Shown piece after piece: positions 1-6,241 of a stretch of DNA of 7,279 nt (within the stretch, counting starts at the first letter, position 1; the number at the start of each line of letters is the position of its first letter). Both the position numbers and the translations under genes were made by a program. Source of the DNA: JBHIDJ01 sp046760105 (GTDB lineage Bacteria > Pseudomonadota > Gammaproteobacteria > Acidiferrobacterales > SPGG2); NCBI GenBank assembly GCA_046760105.1, contig JBHIDJ010000143.1, forward strand, positions 1 through 7,279. The letters are read 5' to 3'. The notes beneath the pieces were generated by a model. The model was not told the DNA's origin. It saw nothing but the letters and a program-made list of their open reading frames with translations, and ran no database searches.

Positions 1-965
1 ACCTGACTAAACCTTGGATTTTTCGGGGAAGTAACGATCCGAAAGACATCTTCACGCGCATTTCGACGGGCATCGCTGGTACCCAGATGCCTTCATTCGC
101 TGATCCGGCCAGCAAGAAGAAACTGAGCATCGAGGAACGGTGGCATGTGGCGAATTACGTGAGCTCCTTGGCTAAGAGCGAGAAAGTTGTGCGGCCGGAA
201 AACACCGTCGTGAAGGCGGACAAATTAGACGAGGACCTGCCGGACGCCCCGGACGATCCGAAGTGGGAGCGGGCCGAGTCCACCACCTTTTTCTTGGTGC
301 CTCAGATCCTCGCCAAGGAGCGGTTTTTCACCCCCTCCAACGACACCATCACGGTCCGGGCGCTGTACAACGAGCAGGAGATCGCCCTACTGCTGGAGTG
401 GGATGACCGGACCAAGAGCATCCCCGGTGACAAGAAGGCGGAGAAGATCTCTGATCCGGAGATCGGGGAAGACAGCGTGGCGGTTCAGTTGCCGGCGGAG
501 ATACCCAAAGGGATGGAAAAGCCCTATTTCGGAATGGGTGATGCCTCTCACCCGGTCAGCATCTGGCAGTGGAAGAGTGGCACAACGGATAGACCTGAGA
601 CCACGACGCTCCTCAGCGCACGCGGCTTTGAGGACATTGAAAAACGGGACGTCAATGGAGCGCGCATCAAAGCCAAAGGTACTTATCATAACGGGACCTG
701 GCGGGTGGTCATGAAGAGACCGCTCACAACCGCTGAACCGGAGAACGATATTCAGTTTGTGGAAGGTAAGTTTATTCCGCTTGCGTTTGCTGCGTGGGAC
801 GGAAGTAACAGCGAGAAGGGCGCTAAACATACTATGACCACGTGGTATTGGTTGCTTCTAAAGCCACCGATGGGTCCTAAGCCTTTTGTGGCCGCGCTGG
901 CGGTGATTGTGTTGCTAGGTGTTGGTGAGTTCTGGTGGGTGCGAAGTGCCTCAAGGAGAACGTAG
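1..965 (+). CDS. Cytochrome c / EB_dh haem-b domain protein, membrane-anchored (NxrC-like), 5'-partial
   Basis: The reading frame is open from base 3 with no stop before the TAG at 963-965, so the gene enters from outside the window and 320 residues are visible. The ATG at 87 is an internal Met, not the start. The first ~58 visible residues are the end of a class I cytochrome c: an ISTGIAGTQMPSF stretch supplies the probable axial Met ligand, followed by the ERWHVANYVSSL helix. The CxxCH site would lie upstream. Next comes an ethylbenzene-dehydrogenase-type haem-b domain. Its likely axial ligands, by family analogy, are Met (534-536, in YFGMGD) and Lys (825-827, in KGAKHT), and the family-like AFAAWDGSNSE stretch precedes that Lys. 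One hydrophobic helix at about 882-942 with Arg after it looks like a C-terminal anchor. By family, such subunits carry electrons for DMSO-reductase-type molybdoenzymes; NxrC is one possibility, but the partner enzyme is not visible. Confidence 0.82.
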   Translation, partial: LTKPWIFRGSNDPKDIFTRISTGIAGTQMPSFADPASKKKLSIEERWHVANYVSSLAKSEKVVRPENTVVKADKLDEDLPDAPDDPKWERAESTTFFLVPQILAKERFFTPSNDTITVRALYNEQEIALLLEWDDRTKSIPGDKKAEKISDPEIGEDSVAVQLPAEIPKGMEKPYFGMGDASHPVSIWQWKSGTTDRPETTTLLSARGFEDIEKRDVNGARIKAKGTYHNGTWRVVMKRPLTTAEPENDIQFVEGKFIPLAFAAWDGSNSEKGAKHTMTTWYWLLLKPPMGPKPFVAALAVIVLLGVGEFWWVRSASRRT

Positions 966-966
966 G

Positions 967-993
967 CTGTAGACTGGAGTCTGTAGACTGTAG
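967..993. repeat. Short intergenic direct repeat, CTGTAGACTG twice
   Basis: The 10-mer CTGTAGACTG occurs at 967-976 and 981-990, separated by GAGT, and a third partial unit (TAG) follows. The same stretch contains an inverted AGACT-GG-AGTCT at 971-982. It starts one base after the stop codon of the cytochrome gene and ends before the ribosome binding site of the SCO gene. Low-complexity CTGTAGACTG-like runs are, from memory only, familiar in intergenic DNA of Nitrospira genomes. No function is evident. Confidence 0.6.
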
Positions 994-1029
994 CAACTTC
1001 TTTCGTCTCGGCCTACTTGGGAGTTTGAA

Positions 1030-1647
1030 GTGCGTAAGAGAACTTTTCGGGTAACAATCAACATTGCTCTTGTGATAATCGTCGGCACGCTCTTCGTCGC
1101 GCGCACCACGGCAGAAGAACAAATTGTGGTCGATCACACAGCGAGCGGTCCGTTCTCGCTCATCGACCATAAGGGGCGGCCCGTGACGGATCACGATTTC
1201 CGTGGGAAGTTTATGCTCGTTTTCTTCGGCTACACGTTCTGTCCCGACGTCTGCCCGATCGATCTACAAATTATCAGTAAAGCGGTCGACGCGCTGGGCG
1301 AGGCAGGAACCAAAGTGCAGCCGATCTTCATCACGGTTGACCCAGAGCGCGATACCGTCGAGGTGTTAGCGCGCTATGTGAGCCACTTTCACCCGCGACT
1401 CCTCGGCCTGACAGGCACGTTAGAGCAAGTCGCCACAGCGGCTCAAGCCTATGGCGTGCTTTACATGACAGCAGTCGACGCCACGAGTCGTATTGATGAA
1501 GAGCACGCTCAATACCTAATAGATCATTCAGCTTTGATTTATTTATTGGGACCGGATGGGCGGTTTCTCGCAGCATTTGCCCATAATACCGACCCAAAGA
1601 GGTTGGCGGCCGGAATCTTGAAACATCTGAATGATCACTCCTCGTGA
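1030..1647 (+). CDS. SCO1/SenC family copper chaperone
   Basis: This 205-residue protein is a thioredoxin-fold SCO protein, a family that delivers copper to, or reduces, the CuA site of cytochrome c oxidase on the outer face of the membrane. An N-terminal hydrophobic helix (about residues 8-24) serves as signal anchor. The copper-binding CPDVC motif lies at C71 and C75 in the classic FGYTFCPDVCP context, and the third ligand is H166 in YLIDHSALIYLL. The VDPERD motif at about 103-108 is also typical. The start is GTG, supported by GGGAG at 1019-1023, six bases upstream. It lies 64 bp after the cytochrome c/haem-b gene and may be co-transcribed with it. No oxidase subunit gene is in the window, so the target could be an oxidase elsewhere or another copper enzyme. 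Family assignment is firm; the exact target is unknown. Confidence 0.93.
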   Translation: MRKRTFRVTINIALVIIVGTLFVARTTAEEQIVVDHTASGPFSLIDHKGRPVTDHDFRGKFMLVFFGYTFCPDVCPIDLQIISKAVDALGEAGTKVQPIFITVDPERDTVEVLARYVSHFHPRLLGLTGTLEQVATAAQAYGVLYMTAVDATSRIDEEHAQYLIDHSALIYLLGPDGRFLAAFAHNTDPKRLAAGILKHLNDHSS

Positions 1648-1653
1648 TCATTC
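1629..1653 (+). terminator. Perfect hairpin over the SCO gene stop codon, possible weak terminator
   Basis: A 10-bp perfect inverted repeat (1629-1638 pairing with 1644-1653) closes a TCCTC loop. The TGA stop at 1645-1647 lies in the right arm. The following bases (CTGTTATCT) do not form a strong U-tract, so this may be an mRNA 3' stability element or a weak terminator rather than a full Rho-independent one. Confidence 0.4.
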
Positions 1654-1686
1654 CTGTTATCTAATCTGCACATCTCCTCGATCCCA

Positions 1687-1716
1687 CGAAAAGTATCTCC
1701 GACACGGGGTACTTCG
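1687..1716 (+). other. Bulged intergenic hairpin between SCO and DUF420 genes
   Basis: CGAA-(AA)-GTATC-(T)-CC at 1687-1700 can pair with GGGGTACTTCG at 1706-1716 around a GACAC loop. That gives 11 pairs (one of them G-U) with two small bulges. A mildly T-rich stretch (TTGGCTTTCCTG) follows. It could be the real terminator of the upstream transcript. The remainder of this 199-bp gap is comparatively AT-rich and holds a small AAGTA-GTGA-TACTT inverted repeat at 1760-1773. No convincing -35/-10 pair for the next gene was found. Confidence 0.25.
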
Positions 1717-1846
1717 TTGGCTTTCCTGCTATGCTGCCTCGCACGTTGCTCCATATAACAAGTAGTGATACTTAACTAGTTTGTATTTGGTGTTTTCCTG
1801 GTCTTACCTAGTTTCTCTTCCGATTGACAAACACTAAAGGATCGAT

Positions 1847-2551
1847 GTGAAGGGGTTCCTTGCAAAACCTGGATTTCTAGGAACGTACGGAACTCTGGGG
1901 GCCGACCTGACTTTTGTTCTTGCCATCGTTTTCACGCTGCTCTTCTTTATTGCATGGTTTGCGGCGCGGAAACGTCGAGGTAACAGACACCACGTCACCA
2001 TTCTGTGGGCCATGTTGGCCATGTTCATCTACTTCTCATTCTATTACTTAACACGGGGACTAGGAGTCTTGGCGATACAAGGACGGGAAGGCTTCGGAGG
2101 GCCTGATTGGTTCTACATCTACATATTCATCCCTACCTTAACCACTCATATTCTCCTGGTGAGCGTCGGCCTCGTAATGGCCGTTTACATGATTGTTCTT
2201 GGATTCAGAGCGTCATTCAAGGAGAGTGGAAGGCGGCTGCTCAAGGCGGGCGAGCTTAGGGTAAAGGATAGGAATTTCTACATAGTCCTATCGGTCATCC
2301 TCGCAGCTTTATGCCTGCTCGCCGTAATCAGGTGCGAGACGCTTCGGTGCGCCTCGGTCTATGGGGCGGGTCTTGCGCTTGTTATCGTAGCGTTCTCTCT
2401 GGAGAAGCTAGCTGAGAAGCTATTTCCAAAGGCTGGGTCACGGCACAGAACATTTGGCAAGTTCACTATGGTCATATTTCTCGCGATTCTGTTCACTAGT
2501 GCGCTCACATACCTCTCTCTCTACGTGCTCTATCAACCCCAGCTTTCCTGA
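1847..2551 (+). CDS. DUF420 family multi-pass membrane protein
   Basis: A 234-residue, strongly hydrophobic protein with about six predicted membrane helices (roughly residues 17-38, 51-70, 93-122, 145-163, 167-184 and 206-230). The TTHILLVSVGLVMAVYMIVLG stretch near 98-118, and the repeat-like late segment with HRTFGKFTMVIF, fit DUF420. Members of this family (YozB/CtaM in Bacillus and Staphylococcus) are linked to cytochrome oxidase maturation. That agrees with the SCO gene 199 bp upstream, but function here is inferred. The start is GTG at 1847, with AAAGGA at 1836-1841 five bases upstream. An overlapping ATG at 1845 is followed at once by TGA and cannot encode a protein. The gene converges with the two-component operon, leaving only 27 bp between stop codons and no clear terminator. 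Confidence 0.8.
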   Translation: MKGFLAKPGFLGTYGTLGADLTFVLAIVFTLLFFIAWFAARKRRGNRHHVTILWAMLAMFIYFSFYYLTRGLGVLAIQGREGFGGPDWFYIYIFIPTLTTHILLVSVGLVMAVYMIVLGFRASFKESGRRLLKAGELRVKDRNFYIVLSVILAALCLLAVIRCETLRCASVYGAGLALVIVAFSLEKLAEKLFPKAGSRHRTFGKFTMVIFLAILFTSALTYLSLYVLYQPQLS

Positions 2552-2578
2552 GCAACGACACATGACGATCAACATGCG

Positions 2579-2983
2579 CTACATTTTAGGCTCAGCGCCG
2601 CTGAACAGAGTGCGCTGACGGGCGGCCTTGGTGACAGTCTCAATCAACTTCTCTTTCTCTACTGGTTTCACGAGATACTCGACCACGCCCTCCTTCATGA
2701 AGTCTACCGCAAGGTTAACATCCGGATATCCCGTGAGCACGATAACCGGGATCGACGGGTATTCCCGACGGAAGTATGCAACCGCCTCAACGCCGTTAAT
2801 CTTGGGCATCCGAACATCACAGATGATTGCCTCCATCTGCAGCGCATTCTCCGAATTGAGGACTTCGATCGCCTTTTCTCCGTCCTCCGCCTCTATAACC
2901 TCGTAGTCGGTCCCACTGAGTTGGAGCCGGATGGTCTTGCGGACTTGCTCTTCGTCATCAACAACTAACACCTTATGTAACAT
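2579..2983 (-). CDS. Single-domain response regulator (CheY-like receiver)
   Basis: This 134-residue protein consists of one receiver domain and no output domain. All key residues are present: the acidic pair D9/D10 in VLVVDDEE, phosphoacceptor D56 in IICDVRMPK, T84 in VLTGYPD and K107 in YLVKPVEK. The start is the ATG at 2983-2981, because an excellent AAGGAGG (complement of 2991-2997) sits seven bases upstream and the receiver fold begins right there. A longer in-frame start at 3091 would lie inside the kinase gene and adds a non-homologous tail. The gene follows the histidine kinase gene with 13 bp between them, and its Shine-Dalgarno sequence touches the kinase stop codon, so translation is probably coupled. 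With no DNA-binding domain it probably acts by protein-protein contact or as a phosphorelay intermediate. Its target is not shown here. Confidence 0.92.
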   Translation of the reverse strand: MLHKVLVVDDEEQVRKTIRLQLSGTDYEVIEAEDGEKAIEVLNSENALQMEAIICDVRMPKINGVEAVAYFRREYPSIPVIVLTGYPDVNLAVDFMKEGVVEYLVKPVEKEKLIETVTKAARQRTLFSGAEPKM

Positions 2984-2996
2984 CGCAACCCCTCCT

Positions 2997-4832
2997 TCAA
3001 TTTTGTTCCCGGGCAGGGAATTTAATAGTAACCAGCGTTCCCTTTCCTTTCTCACTCTCCAGGCTGATCGTTCCCTCATACTTCTTGACAATCTGTTGCA
3101 CGATATACAGTCCCAAGCCTTCTCCTTCGTCCGGCCCTTTCGTGGTAAAAAACGGATCGTACACCTTTCCGAGGTGTTCCGCCGGGATTCCTACGCCTGT
3201 ATCGCGGATCCGCACCCGCACCTGATCACCTTCACGAGTGCTTGTGATTTCGAGGGTTCCCTTTTCATTCATGGCCTGCATCCCGTTGCGGATCACGTTG
3301 AAAAATGCCTGCTGGATCTCCTCGGGTTTGGCGGAAATTTTGGGAACCGAGCTGAACTCTTTCCGGATTTCCACACGATCGCTTAGCAGCGAACGCTCAG
3401 CCATTGAAACGGCCCCGGAAAGTTTTTCATTCACATCGACCTGCTCCAAATCGAGTTTGCTGGCGGGCCGAATGTACCCCGACAGGTTCTTGACGATTTC
3501 CGCGATATGCTTGGAATGCTTGACGATGTCCCCGCCATACTCATTACACTGGGTGATATCCTTTTCGTCCCGTATCGCCTCGGCCATCCCCAGGATGGCG
3601 TATAGCGGATTGTTGATTTCATGACCGATGCCGCTGGCCATCGTACCGATCGCCGCTACCTTTTCCGTTTGAATGAGTTGTTGCATGACACGATCTTTTT
3701 CGGCCTGGGCTTCTTTTAGCTCCCGGGTCCGGTCCTCGACCTTCTCTTCCAGGGTGCCGATTAACTGGCGCAGCTGAATCCTCATTTCGTTAAACTGGCC
3801 GGCGAGTTCTTCGATCTCATCGCCGGTCTTGATATCCAACGTCCGATTGAGATCTCCATTGGCAATGTGACTCGCCTCCTGGCGAAGTCGACGAATTGGG
3901 TTCACGATGCGGCTGCTTGCATAGTAGCCAAGCGTCCCGAGAAGCCCGATGGCCAGGAGGCCGGCGAGGGCGACGCCAATCAGCAGGCTTCTCGCTGGAG
4001 CAAAGATCTCACGAGAGTCCTGCCAGACAAACATGTGCCAGGACACACCGGGCTGCAGGAAAGGATTCACCCCGGCTAGGGGTGCATGACCGATGATGGA
4101 GAACTTTTGCCCGCCGTGTCCGTCATTTTCTGCAGTGATCCACCCCGCTTTATCGGTTGCCACACGCGTAACCAGAGGCTGATCCACAATACGGCTGCCA
4201 GTCAGCAGCAGTGGACAACTGACTATCGCCCCAAGGTTGTCGATGAGCATAACGTGCCCTGTCTCACCAAACCGGACCGGATAGAGAAGGGGGTCGAAAA
4301 GGTTCTTGACATCGTAATCTCGATGGAGCCAACCGATGGTGGTGTCGCTTTGTTGATCTTGAATCAGTATCGAGATGCGGAACAGGTAGCGCTGCGTTTC
4401 CCCGCCGAGGCGAAGACCAGAAACCTTGACGGTCGCCTTCTCGCGAGAGCCGACCGAGCCTCCCGCTGGCCCCGTTACCGAGGATGACCGAAGTACCCAT
4501 TTACCATCCTTTGCTTTCCGGACAGCCGGCCAATCGATCTGAACCGAGTCACGCGAGCTGCTCAACAATGCGTTTCGCACCGAGGAATCGGTCGCTGCCT
4601 GCCGGGCCAGGAGCCGATCAGCAGCGACTATCCGCTGTATTTCCGCGTCGACTTTCGAGGCACTGTCCTCAGCCAAGGCCTGGAAACTCCCCCCAATAAC
4701 CTCCTGAAGCTCGCTGTTTCCCTTGATGTACGCCACCGCCAGACCCACCACAATCGGAATCGTGCCGGCGGCCACAATGGCCAGGACTAATTTTCCCAAT
4801 AGACCGAAGCGACGACTGTTCGACTGCATCAT
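2997..4832 (-). CDS. Membrane sensor histidine kinase (extracytoplasmic sensor, HAMP, HisKA, HATPase_c)
   Basis: A complete 611-residue kinase. Helix 1 spans about residues 12-36. An extracytoplasmic Cache-like sensor region covers about 38-275, helix 2 about 282-305, HAMP about 306-358 and a coiled coil about 358-390. The HisKA phosphoacceptor is H404 in GIGHEINNPL. The ATPase domain has an N box with N512 and N516, a G1 box DTGVGIP starting at D544, an F box DPFFTTK at 559-565 and a G2 box GEGLGL at 570-575. All catalytic motifs look intact. The start is the first of two adjacent ATGs (4832-4830 and 4829-4827), with AGGG six bases upstream. The sensor has no CxxCH or other obvious cofactor motif, so the ligand is unknown; Cache domains usually bind small molecules. 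It is followed by its likely partner, the single-domain regulator. Domain calls come from motif reading; the Cache label is the softest. Confidence 0.93.
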   Translation of the reverse strand: MMQSNSRRFGLLGKLVLAIVAAGTIPIVVGLAVAYIKGNSELQEVIGGSFQALAEDSASKVDAEIQRIVAADRLLARQAATDSSVRNALLSSSRDSVQIDWPAVRKAKDGKWVLRSSSVTGPAGGSVGSREKATVKVSGLRLGGETQRYLFRISILIQDQQSDTTIGWLHRDYDVKNLFDPLLYPVRFGETGHVMLIDNLGAIVSCPLLLTGSRIVDQPLVTRVATDKAGWITAENDGHGGQKFSIIGHAPLAGVNPFLQPGVSWHMFVWQDSREIFAPARSLLIGVALAGLLAIGLLGTLGYYASSRIVNPIRRLRQEASHIANGDLNRTLDIKTGDEIEELAGQFNEMRIQLRQLIGTLEEKVEDRTRELKEAQAEKDRVMQQLIQTEKVAAIGTMASGIGHEINNPLYAILGMAEAIRDEKDITQCNEYGGDIVKHSKHIAEIVKNLSGYIRPASKLDLEQVDVNEKLSGAVSMAERSLLSDRVEIRKEFSSVPKISAKPEEIQQAFFNVIRNGMQAMNEKGTLEITSTREGDQVRVRIRDTGVGIPAEHLGKVYDPFFTTKGPDEGEGLGLYIVQQIVKKYEGTISLESEKGKGTLVTIKFPAREQN

Positions 4833-4941
4833 ATTTGACCCTATCGTAAGAAGTTCACGGCGTGCAATTAAACACTAAGCAGTTTACCGTTGGTTTCGCT
4901 TACCATCTCTTCTTTCTCGAACAATGTCACTAGAAAAAAAA

Positions 4942-4991
4942 TGGAACAAAACCGGCGCACTCGACATCGGAGAGTGGAACAAATCATTCCA
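4942..4991. repeat. TGGAACAAA direct repeats with an inverted TTCCA
   Basis: TGGAACAAA occurs at 4942-4950 and 4975-4983, exactly 33 bp apart (about three helical turns). The second copy is followed by TTCCA at 4987-4991, making TGGAA-N7-TTCCA. The kinase start codon is about 110 bp away, so this could be a binding site for a regulator of that operon. It could also be chance in a fairly AT-rich stretch. Confidence 0.3.
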
Positions 4992-5074
4992 TTGTCCTGT
5001 TGAGCTCGGCCCTCAATACGCCCGAGATCCCATCAAGTAGTTGTTTTTATTTAACTTTCTGCTCTTCCGGAATG

Positions 5075-5090
5075 TGGCTCGCAATGTGCA
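5075..5090 (+). promoter_or_regulatory. Weak sigma-54 (-24/-12) promoter-like site
   Basis: TGGCTCG-CAAT-GTGCA matches 10 of 12 fixed positions of TGGCACG-N4-TTGCA, including the GG and GC pairs at the required spacing. Transcription would begin near 5101, leaving about 145 nt before moaA. No enhancer-binding protein gene is in the window, and the better-placed FNR-type promoter lies downstream, so this is only a candidate. Confidence 0.25.
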
Positions 5091-5169
5091 AATCCCACAA
5101 GAAAGGGATACTCGACCCTGTCGCTTTGGCGGCGCCACACCAGTTTCTCTCTTAGTTGCTTGTCAGGAT

Positions 5170-5183
5170 TTGATCTGAATCAA
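5170..5183 (+). promoter_or_regulatory. FNR/Dnr-type operator, perfect TTGAT-N4-ATCAA
   Basis: TTGAT-CTGA-ATCAA is an exact match to the consensus bound by FNR-like members of the CRP/FNR family, and the symmetry extends by one more T/A pair on the outside. Its centre lies at 5176.5, which is 41.5 bp before the start site expected from the -10 hexamer at 5206-5211. That is the classic class II activator position. It suggests that moaA and the genes behind it are induced at low oxygen or by nitrogen oxides. In Escherichia coli the moa operon is also FNR-controlled. Which regulator of the family binds here cannot be told from the site. Confidence 0.75.
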
Positions 5184-5205
5184 ACAGTGATGCCTTTGGT
5201 GTCTG

Positions 5206-5211
5206 CATAAT
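5206..5211 (+). promoter_or_regulatory. -10 element of the moaA operon promoter
   Basis: CATAAT matches five of six bases of the sigma-70 -10 consensus and lies exactly 22 bp after the FNR-type palindrome, the spacing of class II FNR promoters. Transcription would start near 5218, giving a leader of about 28 nt. The -35 region is replaced by the operator, as expected of an activator-dependent promoter. Confidence 0.65.
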
Positions 5212-5245
5212 AGAGTCTGAAGAAAGGGCAAGCGAGATCAAGAGA

Positions 5246-6229
5246 ATGAGACCCGCCCTGATAGATCCTTTTGGCAGACGAATCGAGTACGTCCGTCTGT
5301 CGGTCACGGACAGATGTAACCTGCGCTGCTTTTACTGTTTGCCGAAAGGTTTCAAGGGTTTTGAGAATAGAGAGCGTCGGCTCACCGTTGGCGAGATCGA
5401 ACGTGTGATGCGCGCCTTTGTCGAGCTGGGTGTAACACGGGTGCGCATAACCGGCGGTGAACCCCTGGTGCGCAAGGACCTGCCAACGCTCGCCGGCCAT
5501 CTGTCAGCGCTGCCCGGTTTAGAGGATCTTTCTCTCAGCACTAACGCCACGCTGTTGGCCACGCAAGCCGTGGCACTTCGGCGTGCTGGTGTCACCCGCC
5601 TCAACGTGAGCCTGGACTCCCTCAAGCCAGATCGCTTCGCACGTATCACCGGTGGTTGCTTGCAGCAGGTGCTAGAGGGACTCATGGCTGCCAAGGACGC
5701 GGGTTTTTATCCAATCAAGATCAACATGATCGCTTTAAAAAACATCAACGATGATGAGTTCCGTGACATGGTTGAGTTTTGTTTGGCGTATGACTTTACG
5801 CTGCGTTTGATTGAGACCATGCCCGTGGGCAGCACCGGCCGTGATGCGAGTCGCCACTATCTCGATCTGCACGTCATCAAAGAAAAGTTAGCCGGCGAGT
5901 TTGATCTCGTCCCCAGTGTGATGCCCGGTGGTGGACCGGCGCGCTACTTTCAGGTAAATGGCACCAATCTGCGTATCGGCTTTATCACACCGATCTCTCA
6001 ACACTTCTGCGAGACCTGCAACCGTGTGCGACTTTCGGTCGATGGTACGTTGTACATGTGCTTGGGGCAGGATCATCGATATGAACTGCGCTCGCTGCTG
6101 CGGGAGGGCATCAGCGATGATGGTCTGAAAGAAGCCATCATCGAGGCGATTGCCCGCAAGCCGGCGCGCCACGAGTTCCGGGAAAAGCCCGAACACATCC
6201 TGCGCTTCATGTCCGTGACTGGGGGCTAG
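5246..6229 (+). CDS. moaA: GTP 3',8-cyclase MoaA (radical SAM, molybdopterin biosynthesis)
   Basis: A full-length 327-residue MoaA, close to the usual ~330. This cytoplasmic enzyme uses S-adenosylmethionine to convert GTP to 3',8-cyclo-GTP, the first committed step of molybdenum cofactor synthesis. The N-terminal radical SAM cluster is C24, C28 and C31 (TDRCNLRCFYCLP). RITGGEPLVRKDL at about 67-79 is the SAM-binding GGE region. The second cluster uses C255, C258 and C272 (CETCNRVRLS...YMC, spacing CxxC-x13-C). The C-terminal Gly-Gly needed by the family is present (SVTGG). The ATG at 5246 has only a weak purine-rich GAGA in front; GAAAGGG at 5222-5228 is rather far away. No moaC, moaD or moaE neighbours are visible, so the remaining pathway genes must lie elsewhere. 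It is the first gene of a three-gene operon behind an FNR-type promoter. Confidence 0.96.
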   Translation: MRPALIDPFGRRIEYVRLSVTDRCNLRCFYCLPKGFKGFENRERRLTVGEIERVMRAFVELGVTRVRITGGEPLVRKDLPTLAGHLSALPGLEDLSLSTNATLLATQAVALRRAGVTRLNVSLDSLKPDRFARITGGCLQQVLEGLMAAKDAGFYPIKINMIALKNINDDEFRDMVEFCLAYDFTLRLIETMPVGSTGRDASRHYLDLHVIKEKLAGEFDLVPSVMPGGGPARYFQVNGTNLRIGFITPISQHFCETCNRVRLSVDGTLYMCLGQDHRYELRSLLREGISDDGLKEAIIEAIARKPARHEFREKPEHILRFMSVTGG

Positions 6230-6241
6230 GGAGATCTCCGG

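Larger units (their letters stand above)
4833..5245. other. 413-bp divergent intergenic region between kinase and moaA
   Basis: No convincing gene or structured RNA was seen here. The moaA-proximal 80 bp carry an FNR-type promoter (separate entries). Further upstream are a weak sigma-54-like site at 5075-5090, a TGGCG-G-CGCCA palindrome at 5127-5137, and TGGAACAAA repeats at 4942-4950 and 4975-4983. No credible minus-strand -35/-10 pair for the kinase operon was identified, although its promoter must lie here. Confidence 0.6.

Noticed and set aside
387..1194. Minus-strand reading frames at 387-830 and 877-1194
   Set aside because: They lie antisense to well-recognised plus-strand genes and have arginine- and histidine-rich, low-plausibility translations.
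1824..1829. TTGACA as a -35 box for the DUF420 gene
   Set aside because: It ends 17 bp before the start codon, so the matching -10 would fall within the coding sequence, and no such hexamer is there.
2592..2604. TCAGCG-C-CGCTGA palindrome as a bidirectional terminator for the convergent genes
   Set aside because: It lies inside the response regulator coding sequence, its usable stem is only five pairs, and no T-run follows on either strand.
2997..3091. Longer N-terminus for the response regulator, starting at 3091
   Set aside because: It would overlap the 3' end of the kinase gene. The receiver domain begins at the ATG at 2983, which has a strong Shine-Dalgarno.
4086..4487. Plus-strand frame of 133 codons inside the kinase gene
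   Set aside because: It is a shadow of the kinase sensor region, with no recognisable domain and no ribosome binding site noted.
5127..5137. TGGCG-G-CGCCA palindrome as an operator
   Set aside because: It is short and GC-rich, does not match a known family site, and is not positioned against a promoter.
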